This document shows positions 55,509 through 64,000 of a stretch of 64,000 bases of DNA, in pieces. The stretch is taken from positions 2,294,001 to 2,358,000 of the forward strand of contig NZ_CP109994.1 of NCBI RefSeq assembly GCF_025947065.1, read 5' to 3'. A program made the position numbers and the translations under genes. Origin of the DNA: Flavobacterium sp. N1736 (GTDB lineage Bacteria > Bacteroidota > Bacteroidia > Flavobacteriales > Flavobacteriaceae). The first letter of the stretch is position 1. The number at the start of each line of letters is the position of its first letter. The notes beneath the pieces were generated by a model that was given only the letters and a program-made list of their open reading frames with translations, did not search any database and was not told the origin of the DNA.

Positions 55509-56171
55509 ATGAAACATAAAATAAGGATACACCTTGCTGATGATCACCAAGTGCTTATCGATGGACTTACCAATTTATTGCGTACTGTTTCTGACTTTGA
55601 AGTGGTAGGGAATTCATTAGACGGAACATCAATTTATGAAGATGTATTACACAATAAAACAGATATTTTATTATTGGATATCAGCATGCCTGCAAAAGAC
55701 GGAATTGAAGTTTTGAAGGAATTTAATGAAAAAGGATTTCCATGCAAAGTAATTATTCTTTCCAGTTATGATGATTTGAAAATTGTAAAAGAAGTAATGA
55801 AACTGGGCGCAAAAGGATATCTGACAAAAAAAAGTGCCGGAGAAAATATTATCGAAGCAATTGAAGCCGTAAATAAAGATGAAGAATATTTCGATAAACA
55901 TATAAGAGAAAAAATATTTACCAACTTTACTCAAAATAATCCAAAATTAAACAGACCGGATTTTATAGATAATCATTTTTTAAGTGAACGGGAAATTGAA
56001 ATCATTACTTTAATTTCTTTAGAATATAGTGCAAGAGAAATTAGTGAAGAACTTTTTATAAGCGTCAATACGGTCGAAACACATCGTAAAAACATCATGA
56101 AAAAACTAAATACTAAAAATGTTGTTGGTGTTGTAAAATATGCTTTGAAAAATAATTTAATAAAACCCTAA
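55509..56171 (+). CDS. LuxR-family response regulator
   Basis: 220 residues. It has a receiver domain (LADDHQVLIDG, phospho-Asp in LLLDISMPAKDG, Lys in GYLTKKS) and a LuxR HTH (LSEREIEIITLISLEYSARE). It is followed 10 bp later by its probable histidine kinase gene. Confidence 0.93.
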   Translation: MKHKIRIHLADDHQVLIDGLTNLLRTVSDFEVVGNSLDGTSIYEDVLHNKTDILLLDISMPAKDGIEVLKEFNEKGFPCKVIILSSYDDLKIVKEVMKLGAKGYLTKKSAGENIIEAIEAVNKDEEYFDKHIREKIFTNFTQNNPKLNRPDFIDNHFLSEREIEIITLISLEYSAREISEELFISVNTVETHRKNIMKKLNTKNVVGVVKYALKNNLIKP

Positions 56172-56181
56172 TTGTGTTACC

Positions 56182-57111
56182 ATGTACATTTTTAGAATAA
56201 TTCTATTACTTGTTTTTTTCTCTGGCTTAAACGCGATTCCGGTTTTTAGCCAGCACGCATCTACACCAAAAACTGGCTTAAAAGAATTAAAAAAAGAAAT
56301 CAAAGTTAATATAGCACCTGAAAAAAATCAATTGCTTGAACTGGAAAAATCTACAAATAAAAAAATAGTAAGCTTATTTATGGTTCTTGCCATAACAATG
56401 ATTGTTTTACTTTATTTTGTGTATCAGAATGACAAATTGAAACGAAAAAACAAGCAAAAAGATATACAGCAAAAAATACAGCTCAACATTATTAATGCCG
56501 GAATTGACGGGCAGGAAAATGAAAGAAAAAAAATCGCCTCTTTTTTACATGATAATATCAACTCTTTATTATCATCAGTTGGTTTACATTTAAATGTTTT
56601 TACTGCTCAAAACGATATAAAATCAGAAGAACTTATTAAAGCTAAATCTATTCTTGAAGATGCCCACGATCGTTTGCGTGATATGTCGCACGAATTAATT
56701 CCAACACTTTTGGTTCGGTTTGGTTTGGTTTATGCCTTAGAAGATTTATGCGAAAAAAATTCTAATTCAAGTCTTCAGTTTGATTTTTTAAGTTCGATCG
56801 CAACTACAAAAAGATATAATGAAAAATTTGAAATAAAACTTTATTTCGTAGTAAGCGAGCTTTTTAGCAATATTATAAAACATAGTGAAGCAAAAAAAGC
56901 GCAAATTTCATTACACGAAAAACAAAATAATTTAATCATTATTATTCACGATAACGGAATAGGTTTTAATTGTGAAAAATTAAATCAGGAAGGTTTTGGC
57001 CTTAACCGAATCAGAGCAAGAATTAAAAAATTAAAAGGAAGTTTTGCTATTATTTCAAGAGAAAATGATAATGCCGGTACTTCTGTCAAAATAAAAGTTC
57101 CTGTTTTATAA
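56182..57111 (+). CDS. Membrane sensor histidine kinase (HisKA_3 type)
   Basis: 309 residues: a signal-like N-terminal helix, a short periplasmic part, a transmembrane segment (about 63-83), a HisKA_3 dimerisation motif with the phospho-His in ERKKIASFLHDNINSLLSS, and an HATPase domain (VVSELFSNIIKHSEA, HDNGIGFN, GFGLNRIRAR). It pairs with the response regulator just upstream. It lacks the TPR sensor repeats common in this family, so the signal is unclear. Confidence 0.92.
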   Translation: MYIFRIILLLVFFSGLNAIPVFSQHASTPKTGLKELKKEIKVNIAPEKNQLLELEKSTNKKIVSLFMVLAITMIVLLYFVYQNDKLKRKNKQKDIQQKIQLNIINAGIDGQENERKKIASFLHDNINSLLSSVGLHLNVFTAQNDIKSEELIKAKSILEDAHDRLRDMSHELIPTLLVRFGLVYALEDLCEKNSNSSLQFDFLSSIATTKRYNEKFEIKLYFVVSELFSNIIKHSEAKKAQISLHEKQNNLIIIIHDNGIGFNCEKLNQEGFGLNRIRARIKKLKGSFAIISRENDNAGTSVKIKVPVL

Positions 57112-57115
57112 AATC

Positions 57116-57610
57116 TTATTTTTTTCCTATTTCTATAATTTCAAGATCCTTTATTTTATCATCATCAATTACAAATCGCAACATAGTTCGCATTTGATGA
57201 AATCCGCTTTTTCCGGCAGCACCGGGATTCATATGTAATAAATTGTTCTTTTTATCAAATATGACTTTCAAAATGTGCGAATGTCCGCAGATGAATAATT
57301 TAGGCGGATTCGACGCCATTTCTTCTCTTATCGCCGGATTGTATTTACCCGGATAACCGCCAATATGTGTAATCCAGACCGAAACGTTTTCGCATAAAAA
57401 ACGATTGTGCAACGGGAATTCTAATCTTGCTTGTGCATCATCTATATTTCCATAAACACATCGTAAAGGTTTCAATTTTTTTATGGTATCCGTTACATTC
57501 AAATCTCCAATATCTCCAGCATGCCAAACTTCATCGGCCTGATTAACATATTTTAAAATTACATCGTCAATATGACTGTGAGTATCGGAAAGAAGGAGAA
57601 TTTTTTTCAT
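57116..57610 (-). CDS. YfcE/MJ0936-type metallophosphoesterase
   Basis: 164 residues from MKKILLLSDTHSH; a longer in-frame ATG at 57655 arises from an intergenic repeat. Metal-binding motifs are LLSDTHSHID, HAGDIGD, YGNIDDAQ and ICGHSHI. It is a small cytoplasmic phosphodiesterase, convergent with the kinase gene. Confidence 0.92.
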   Translation of the reverse strand: MKKILLLSDTHSHIDDVILKYVNQADEVWHAGDIGDLNVTDTIKKLKPLRCVYGNIDDAQARLEFPLHNRFLCENVSVWITHIGGYPGKYNPAIREEMASNPPKLFICGHSHILKVIFDKKNNLLHMNPGAAGKSGFHQMRTMLRFVIDDDKIKDLEIIEIGKK

Positions 57611-57721
57611 TTTTTCTAAAGGGAAGATCAAAGTTTCAGAGGTGCAAAGGTACAAAGGTTTTCTTGAAAGATGCTATCCCGAGGCTTCGGGATTGAGATA
57701 CTAAGTTGCTCAGCTTTTAAC

Positions 57722-57754
57722 AAAAAAATCCGATCTGCTTTCGCAAACCGGATT
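57722..57754 (-). terminator. Terminator after SPFH protein gene
   Basis: Reading the minus strand, AATCCGGTTTGC-GAAA-GCAGATCGGATT forms a 12-bp stem (with G-U pairs) and a GAAA tetraloop, followed by TTTTTTG. Confidence 0.8.
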
Positions 57755-57866
57755 TAAAACTTTGTGTTAGACGTACTGCTGTGCGGCTCTACGTTATACG
57801 ATGTATTTTACATTCATATCTGACATTTTACATCTAACAATTTGCATTTTTACAATGCACAAATAC

Positions 57867-59783
57867 TTATTGTTTCTTAGGATTCTTACTGTCTTTAGAA
57901 TCTTTGGTATCCATCATTTCCATTAATTTTAAACCTAATAGTCCACTGATAGAACCATCAGAACCACCGTTTCCGGAAATTAAAACATCTGGAATTACTT
58001 TGATATTTCCTTTACCAATTTCTTCGGTTACTTTATATCTGGTGAAGTTATCACCGCCCATTGCACTAACCTGAAGTTGGTATGATTCTGCAGTCGATTT
58101 ACCAATTGCCATAATTTTTTCCGCTTCGGCTAAACCTGTTTTCGAGATTCTTTCTGCTTCGGCGCTTGCATTTAGTTTAGTTGCTTCTGCCTGTGCTCCC
58201 GCTCTTGCTTTTGTTGCTTCGGCTTCGGCATTTGCACGCATTTTTGTAGCTTCGGCTTCGGCGTTTACGTTTAGTTTTAAACTCGTTGCATCTCCTTCTG
58301 CTTTTTTAACGGTTGCATCGGCTGTACGTTGTGCGATTTCAACACTTTGCGAAGCACGAACAATTTCTTTTTGCATATCTGCGATGGCCGTTTCTTTCTC
58401 CATTCCCTGACGCTGTTCCTGCGCCATTCTTTGGGTTTGATATGTTTTTTGCTCCTCTTCTGCCAATTTTCTGTCGGTTAGAGTTTTCATCAATGAATCT
58501 GGCGGAACAATATCTCCAATCAAAGTATCAACTGCGTTTACATTGTATTCGTCAAGAACTAATTTAATATGATTTTTAGCCGATTCCTGACGTTCTTTTC
58601 TTGTTGATAAAAAAGAAATCACATCGCTGTCCTGCGCCGAGTTTCTAAAATAGTTACCAATAGTAGGTTCTAAAACCTGAGAAACGAGGTTGTTCATACT
58701 TCCAAAACGGGCAATTACTTTTGGCGCTTCATTTGCCGGAACGTGAATAATTTGCGCTACATCAAGATTAAAAGGGAAACCATCTTTTGAACGAACGGTA
58801 ATCGTAGAAAGATTTTTATCTAAATCATGCGATTCACTTCTTGCATTTGCCCAGTTTAAAACCAGGTTTGTTGTTGGAACTGCTTCTAGTTTTGTTGTAT
58901 ATTTATTCAAAGCATATTTTCCCGGACCAAGTGGTTCCATCCAAACACCACGCTGCCCTTTCGAAACAATATTTCCGTGTTTAAAAGTATCTCCTGTAAC
59001 ATCTTGTCCGTCTTCTCCAATATACGAGATTACAACACCAACATATCCAATTGGCACATCTGTCATTGGGTTTTGTTCGATTAAAATTCCCCAAGTATTA
59101 ATATAATAAGAACCTGCCAACATTACCTGAGGCTGTAAGCCACGGTTTCCTCCACTTCCTAAAAACTTGTCAAAATCCTGAAAGTTGTTATGACCTTCAA
59201 CAAATTTACCTGCAATTTGTCCCTGCGGAATTGGTTCTCCGTCAAGTGCCGTTACAATACCAATCATGTTCTCGTAAATCTTAATCTGATCTGCGATTAC
59301 AATTTCGAACAAAAACGTGTTTATACGATACGAACCTGTTGTAATAAATGCTGTCTGACGTCCTTTTTGTCCGCCGTTGTTTAAGAAAAAAGTAGCATCC
59401 TGAAAGTTGTCACTGTCTACTTTTCTGGCCAAGATTCGTCCGGTTGGAATTTCCTGTCCGTCTTTACTTAAAACCAATCCAATTTTGCCTTCCGGAATCA
59501 CGGTAAATCCGGTCATGTCGATTGAATATTGCCAAATCCACATTCCCCAGTATAAACCCGGAGCGAGTGTTTTTGCCTGATATCCGGCTTCTCCTTTTGT
59601 TGCAATAATACGACCGTCAGGAAGCGATTTATCGGCACCAAACAAAACGAACTTTTTGGTTACCAAACCAATTTTATCTTCCGGAACCATTACCATTCCG
59701 AAGAAAACGCGTAAAATAAATTTGTAAAAAAGAATGGAGAATAAGATTAAAATTATCCACCAGTAAGAAGTAATTTCATTCAT
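57867..59783 (-). CDS. Flotillin-like SPFH domain protein
   Basis: 638 residues. An N-terminal membrane anchor (YWWIILILFSILFYKFILRV) is followed by four degenerate copies of a strand-rich unit starting near IGLV/IGIV/VGVV. The SPFH core follows, then a long Ala/Glu coiled coil (AEATKMRANAEAEATKARAG) as in flotillins, and a Gly-rich end. Flotillin-like proteins form scaffolds in membrane microdomains. The extended repeat region is a variation on the simple flotillin plan. Confidence 0.9.
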   Translation of the reverse strand: MNEITSYWWIILILFSILFYKFILRVFFGMVMVPEDKIGLVTKKFVLFGADKSLPDGRIIATKGEAGYQAKTLAPGLYWGMWIWQYSIDMTGFTVIPEGKIGLVLSKDGQEIPTGRILARKVDSDNFQDATFFLNNGGQKGRQTAFITTGSYRINTFLFEIVIADQIKIYENMIGIVTALDGEPIPQGQIAGKFVEGHNNFQDFDKFLGSGGNRGLQPQVMLAGSYYINTWGILIEQNPMTDVPIGYVGVVISYIGEDGQDVTGDTFKHGNIVSKGQRGVWMEPLGPGKYALNKYTTKLEAVPTTNLVLNWANARSESHDLDKNLSTITVRSKDGFPFNLDVAQIIHVPANEAPKVIARFGSMNNLVSQVLEPTIGNYFRNSAQDSDVISFLSTRKERQESAKNHIKLVLDEYNVNAVDTLIGDIVPPDSLMKTLTDRKLAEEEQKTYQTQRMAQEQRQGMEKETAIADMQKEIVRASQSVEIAQRTADATVKKAEGDATSLKLNVNAEAEATKMRANAEAEATKARAGAQAEATKLNASAEAERISKTGLAEAEKIMAIGKSTAESYQLQVSAMGGDNFTRYKVTEEIGKGNIKVIPDVLISGNGGSDGSISGLLGLKLMEMMDTKDSKDSKNPKKQ

Positions 59784-60330
59784 AGTTTTTGATTATTTAG
59801 GTTACAAACATAGGAGAAATATTTCCTATTAAAATGAAATATTTTTAAAATTAACTTTTGCTAATTTCCTCTAAATAATGTTAAAAAAAAGCTTTCATTA
59901 AATCGTTGGAATTGTCAATTTCTGACACGATTTTTTGTCGGGTAAACTATGATTTGCATTTTGGGTTTTAACAGTTTTTACAAAGGTGCAAAGATGCAGA
60001 GAGGTAAAGGTTCAAAGGGTTCTTTTATTCAGGTGCAGAGGACCAAAGGAGAAAGGGTTTCTTTGGAGATTCATAACAGCCTATCTTTTTTTGTCTTCAA
60101 TATAGACTTGACAGGTTTTAAAAACCTGTCAGGTCTGGCAACATTAAAATCTTTATCGTTTTCTTACTTTAAATCTATGAAACGTTAGACGCACTATAGA
60201 AAAATCCATGAACCTTTGTTGCTTCGAACCTGAATAAAAAAAACCTTTGAACCTTTGTATCTATAAACCTTTGAACCTATAAAGAAAAAAATCTTTGTAC
60301 CTTTGCACCTCAGAACCTCTGCACCTTAAA
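59784..60330. other. 547-bp repeat-rich gap before truA
   Basis: No gene is supported. It holds repeats of AGGTGCAAAG/CTTTGCACCT type (59980-60020, 60230-60325), also seen at 57635-57660 and about 52735-52880. The palindrome ACAGGTTTTAAAAACCTGT lies at about 60111-60130. A plus-strand open frame at 59949-60188 is built from these repeats. Confidence 0.7.
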
Positions 60331-61071
60331 ATGAGATATTTTATTCAATTCGCTTATAACGGAACACATTATCATGGCTGGCAATTTCAGCCTAATGCAT
60401 CTTCTGTTCAGGAAACGTTAAACAAAGCCTTTTCGGTTTTATTAAATGCTCCTATTAATATAATGGGCGCTGGCAGAACTGATACCGGGGTTCATGCGCA
60501 GGAAATGTACGGTCATTTTGATTTTGACAAAACTATTGATACTCTGACTTTACTGCATAAACTAAATTCATATTTGCCAAAAGACATTGCGATTTTTGAT
60601 ATTATCTTAGTTCATGATGACGCGCATTGCAGGTTTGACGCTACTAAACGAACATATGAATATCATATCAATACTGTTAAAAATCCATTTTTGGAGGAAT
60701 TGAGTTGGTATTTTAATCAAAAATTAGATGTAGCTTTGATGAATGAAGCGGCGAAGATTTTATTAAATCACACGGATTTTCAGTGTTTTTCGAAAGTTAA
60801 TACAGATGTGAACACTTTTGATTGCACGATTTTTGAGGCGTATTGGAAACAGGAAAACGACAAACTGGTTTTTACTATTTCGGCAAATCGGTTTTTACGA
60901 AATATGGTTCGCGCCATTGTGGGCACTTTGGTAAATATTGGTTTACACAAAATTTCTCTGGTTGATTTTGAAAATATTATTGCAAGCAAAAGCAGGGAAA
61001 AAGCTGGATTTTCGGTTCCGGCACACGGATTATATTTAACCGAAATTTATTACGATTACATCATAAAATAG
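60331..61071 (+). CDS. truA: tRNA pseudouridine synthase A
   Basis: 246 residues from MRYFIQFAYNGTHYHGWQ; a start 36 bp upstream is made of intergenic repeat. The catalytic Asp is in GAGRTDTGVHA, and NRFLRNMVRAIVGTLV is typical. It makes pseudouridine at positions 38-40 of tRNA. Confidence 0.96.
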   Translation: MRYFIQFAYNGTHYHGWQFQPNASSVQETLNKAFSVLLNAPINIMGAGRTDTGVHAQEMYGHFDFDKTIDTLTLLHKLNSYLPKDIAIFDIILVHDDAHCRFDATKRTYEYHINTVKNPFLEELSWYFNQKLDVALMNEAAKILLNHTDFQCFSKVNTDVNTFDCTIFEAYWKQENDKLVFTISANRFLRNMVRAIVGTLVNIGLHKISLVDFENIIASKSREKAGFSVPAHGLYLTEIYYDYIIK

Positions 61072-61220
61072 CCCTGATTGAAGTGAAAAGCTTTTTTGAG
61101 AAAAATTATAGTTTTTGTGTTTTTATAGAGCGACCAACGGAAGCTTTATAAAAACAATACAAAAACATATTTTTGAGAAAAACTTGTAACGGAAAGCAGG
61201 AATAGCTCCTAAAAAAATAA

Positions 61221-62975
61221 ATGAAAGCAAAAGCATTTGATACCGGATTATTCAAACGAATTTTAAAATATACAAAACCTTATAAATGGCGTTATTATGG
61301 CGTTATTATTTTTGCAATTTCATTGTCTGTTTTTGCGGCACTTCGCCCCTATTTACTAAAACAAACGGTTGACGGTTATATTAAAACGCATGATAAACAA
61401 GGTTTATTGATGTACATTATATTAATGGGAGTGGTTCTTTTATGCGAAGTTTTCTCTCAGTTTTATTTTGTGTATTGGGCAAACTGGCTTGGTCAGGATA
61501 TTGTAAAAGACATTCGTACAAAGCTTTTCAAACATATTTTGAGTTTTAGAATGAAGTATTTTGATTTGGTTCCGGTGGGTCAATTGGTAACCAGATCTGT
61601 ATCTGATATTGAATCGATTGCGCGTATTTTCAGTCAGGGATTATTCATGATTATAAGCGATTTGATGAAAATGCTGGTTGTGCTGCTTTTTATGTTTTAT
61701 ATGAACTGGGAATTAACATGGATTGTCGTTATTGCAATGCCAATTTTGGTTTATATCACCAGAATTTTTCAACGCAAAATGCAGGTTGCTTTTGAAGAAG
61801 TTCGTACGCAAATCGCTAATATGAACTCTTTTGTTCAGGAACGTGTTACGGGAATGAAAATCGTACAGCTTTTTAACCGTGAAAAAATTGAAGCCGAAAA
61901 TTTCAGAGTAATCAACGACAAACATAGAGTTGCGTGGATTAAAACTATTCTGTACAACTCGATATTTTTTCCAATTGCCGATATTATTTCGTCTATTACT
62001 TTAGGTTTAGTGGTGGTTTATGGCGGATTCAAAATCCTTAACGGAGATCATTTTACAACTTTTGGAGATTTATTTTCTTATACAATGTTTATAGGTATGT
62101 TGTTTAACCCATTGCGTCAAATTGCAGATAAATTTAATGAGATGCAATTAGGAATGATTGCTGCCAATCGTGTTTTTGACATTATTGACACTCAGGATCA
62201 TATTCAGGATACAGGTACGCTGGAAGCTCCAATTTTTGATGGAAGTATCGAATTCAAAGAAGTTCGTTTTAGTTATATTCCCGAAGAAGAAGTAATAAAA
62301 GGTATTGATCTTTCTGTTGCCTCTGGACAAACTATTGCAATTGTGGGTTCGACGGGAGCAGGAAAATCAACCATTATAAACTTGCTGAACCGTTTTTACG
62401 AAATAAACAGCGGAACGATTTTTATAGACGGTCATAATATCGAAAATTATACTTTGGCTTCTTTGCGTAAACAAATTGCGGTTGTTTTACAAGATGTATT
62501 TTTATTTGCCGATACTATTTATAACAATATCACACTTCATAATCCTGAAATTACGCGTGAACATGTTCTTAATGCTGCCAAAAAAATTGGTGTGCATGAT
62601 TTTATAATGAGCTTGCCGGATAATTATGATTTTGATGTAAAAGAGCGCGGCGTAATGCTTTCGTCAGGACAAAGACAATTAATCGCCTTTTTGCGATCAT
62701 ATGTGAGTAATCCTAGTATTTTAATTTTAGATGAAGCTACTTCTTCTATAGATACTTATTCTGAAGAATTGATTCAGCGTGCTACAGAAACGATTACAAA
62801 AGGCAGAACTTCGATTATTATTGCGCATCGTTTGGCGACTATTGTGAACGCAGATAAAATTGTAGTTATGGATAAAGGTTTAATTGTAGAGCAAGGTACA
62901 CATCAGGAATTACTAAATAAGTCAGATGGTTATTACAAAAATTTATATGACTCACAATTCTCGGTTGCAAACTAA
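61221..62975 (+). CDS. ABC exporter, fused membrane and ATPase domains
   Basis: 584 residues. Six membrane helices (residues about 20-310) precede an ATPase with Walker A (GSTGAGKST), signature (LSSGQRQLIAF) and Walker B (LILDEATSSID). It is of the MsbA/MdlB type and acts as a homodimer or with a partner. Substrate could be lipid or drug; not readable. Confidence 0.95.
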   Translation: MKAKAFDTGLFKRILKYTKPYKWRYYGVIIFAISLSVFAALRPYLLKQTVDGYIKTHDKQGLLMYIILMGVVLLCEVFSQFYFVYWANWLGQDIVKDIRTKLFKHILSFRMKYFDLVPVGQLVTRSVSDIESIARIFSQGLFMIISDLMKMLVVLLFMFYMNWELTWIVVIAMPILVYITRIFQRKMQVAFEEVRTQIANMNSFVQERVTGMKIVQLFNREKIEAENFRVINDKHRVAWIKTILYNSIFFPIADIISSITLGLVVVYGGFKILNGDHFTTFGDLFSYTMFIGMLFNPLRQIADKFNEMQLGMIAANRVFDIIDTQDHIQDTGTLEAPIFDGSIEFKEVRFSYIPEEEVIKGIDLSVASGQTIAIVGSTGAGKSTIINLLNRFYEINSGTIFIDGHNIENYTLASLRKQIAVVLQDVFLFADTIYNNITLHNPEITREHVLNAAKKIGVHDFIMSLPDNYDFDVKERGVMLSSGQRQLIAFLRSYVSNPSILILDEATSSIDTYSEELIQRATETITKGRTSIIIAHRLATIVNADKIVVMDKGLIVEQGTHQELLNKSDGYYKNLYDSQFSVAN

Positions 62976-63118
62976 TTTTAGAAATGCTAAAAAAGTTCTT
63001 AAAAAAGTTAAAATAGCGTTATAGGAATCATAAATGTAAGATCTGGAAGAAATTATGTAACTGTGTTAGCTTTCGAATTTTTTATATTTGAGAATATATA
63101 AATCAAATGTAAAAGAAA

Positions 63119-63700
63119 ATGCCACAAAGATTTTATCCTAACGAAGAATTTAAAGAAATAGAAATAAACGCTTCATTACAACTTCGATACGCTATTTCAA
63201 ACAGAGGCCGTTTAATTAGTTTTTCTGACGAAATTGAAAACGGACGAATATTAAAAGGAGGTTTAAGCGACGGTTATCCTACCTTTAGATTCAAGATTAA
63301 AAAAGATGATAAGATTGTCAACAAATATTTGTTTTTATACAAATTGGTTGCTCAATATTTTATTCCGAAACAATCTGAAGAACAAACTTATGTTTTACAT
63401 CTCGATTACAACCGAAGTAATGATGATGTAAAAAATTTACGCTGGGCTACCAAAGCCGAAATGATGGCGCACAGTCGTAAAAGTCCGCGCGTTATCCAGG
63501 CGAAAAAGAATCTGATTGAACACAATCTAAAAGCCGACGGAAGAAAATTAACTACCACAAAAGTGATGTTAATTAAGAAAATCCTTGGCAGACCAGAACA
63601 AAAAACACGTCTTAAAATGATCGCGAAGCAATTTGGCGTAAGCGAAATGCAAATTAGACGAATTGCCAGCGGAGAAAACTGGGGACACGTTAAAGTTTAA
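63119..63700 (+). CDS. NUMOD4/HNH-type protein
   Basis: 193 residues. The N-terminus matches NUMOD4 (EIEINASLQLRYAISNRGRL). The middle has an HNH-like core (HLDYNRSNDDVKNLRWAT), and the C-terminus a small HTH (MIAKQFGVSEMQIRRIASGE). These pieces are found in homing-type endonucleases and DNA-binding proteins. The order resembles a standalone homing-endonuclease-like gene, but there is no intron or phage context here. Whether the nuclease is active is uncertain. Confidence 0.8.
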   Translation: MPQRFYPNEEFKEIEINASLQLRYAISNRGRLISFSDEIENGRILKGGLSDGYPTFRFKIKKDDKIVNKYLFLYKLVAQYFIPKQSEEQTYVLHLDYNRSNDDVKNLRWATKAEMMAHSRKSPRVIQAKKNLIEHNLKADGRKLTTTKVMLIKKILGRPEQKTRLKMIAKQFGVSEMQIRRIASGENWGHVKV

Positions 63701-63780
63701 GGGTTAATTATGAATGGTTAATTGTTAATGGTTTTCGATGCCTTAATTAATTCATCATTAACAATTATTTTGTCACTCTG

Positions 63781-63828
63781 AGCGAAGTCGAAGAGCTTTT
63801 TCAACACGAAAAGCTCTTCGACTTCGCT
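63781..63828. repeat. Perfect 20-bp inverted repeat
   Basis: AGCGAAGTCGAAGAGCTTTT and its exact complement with an 8-base loop. The rest of 63701-64000 is simple AT-rich or pyrimidine-rich sequence with no gene. Confidence 0.85.
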
Positions 63829-64000
63829 TTGTTTATGAAAGTATTGTTTTACAGATTTAGAGCAACAAAGATAATTTACGATTAATAATTTACAATTCAC
63901 ATTTTGTCTTTTTACCTTTTTACCTTTTTACTGTTTTACATCTTACTGTTTTTTAAAATAAATCCTTAAATTCGCAATCACAAATAACAAGAGAAATCGA

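Noticed and set aside
59949..60188. Open frame of 79 codons on the plus strand before truA
   Set aside because: Built from dispersed AGGTGCAAAG-type repeats and a palindrome; no protein-like composition.
63718..63900. Open frame of 60 codons on the minus strand near the window end
   Set aside because: It lies over a 20-bp perfect hairpin and simple sequence, with no recognisable protein features.

Overview
The window is chromosomal DNA from a Flavobacteriia-type Bacteroidota, most likely a Flavobacterium. The support is low G+C content, TAnnTTTG-type -7 promoter elements, a SusC/SusD pair, DUF3667 and DUF4293 proteins, a Rho factor with an Asn-rich insert, and many short intergenic inverted repeats. 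I saw no tRNA, rRNA, CRISPR array, prophage or insertion sequence.

Bases 1-27,519 form a nitrate region. It opens with the end of a NarL/LuxR response regulator, then a NarK transporter and an outer-membrane porin. Three unrelated small genes follow. Next come a 1,172-residue nitrate reductase fused to its own NAD(P)H/FAD and [2Fe-2S] modules, and a rubredoxin-tailed protein with a nitrite/sulfite-reductase-like N-terminus. A long minus-strand block makes molybdenum cofactor (moaA, moaC-moaB fusion, moaE, moeB-rhodanese, moaD, mobA, moeA) and the siroheme precursor (cobA). A second minus-strand operon holds two NarK-type transporters, a membrane b-type cytochrome, a second molybdopterin oxidoreductase (frameshifted in this sequence), a four-cluster ferredoxin, a Tat-signal Rieske protein and a small membrane protein. 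Three promoters (narK, the fused nitrate reductase, moeA) share hexamers of the form TAC(G/T)TA or its complement spaced exactly 10 bp apart and running into the -7 element, which suggests one nitrate regulon.

Bases 28,180-47,350 form a sulfur-scavenging locus on the plus strand: SusC and SusD, four sulfatases with C-x-P-(S/T)-R formylglycine motifs, a 39-residue membrane peptide with a fatty-acid-hydroxylase-type enzyme, an exported rhodanese-thioredoxin fusion whose rhodanese lacks its cysteine, and a YeiH-type putative sulfate exporter. It ends with a Family 2A encapsulin shell gene overlapping a cysteine desulfurase that carries a 246-residue low-complexity N-terminal cargo domain. Such compartments are known to package this desulfurase and have been linked to elemental sulfur storage. 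Their position at the end of a sulfatase/SusCD locus suggests a chain from organosulfate uptake, through desulfation, to cysteine and stored sulfur. A shared TCTATAG/TAGTAGA element lies upstream of both halves of the locus.

Bases 47,592-64,000 are mostly housekeeping: ornithine aminotransferase with a divergent Lrp regulator, a dienelactone hydrolase, a DUF3667 protein, an M28 peptidase, rho, a DUF4293 protein, a two-component pair, a phosphodiesterase, a flotillin-like SPFH protein, truA, an ABC exporter and a NUMOD4/HNH-type protein. Intergenic spaces throughout hold several families of short repeats, which are described individually.
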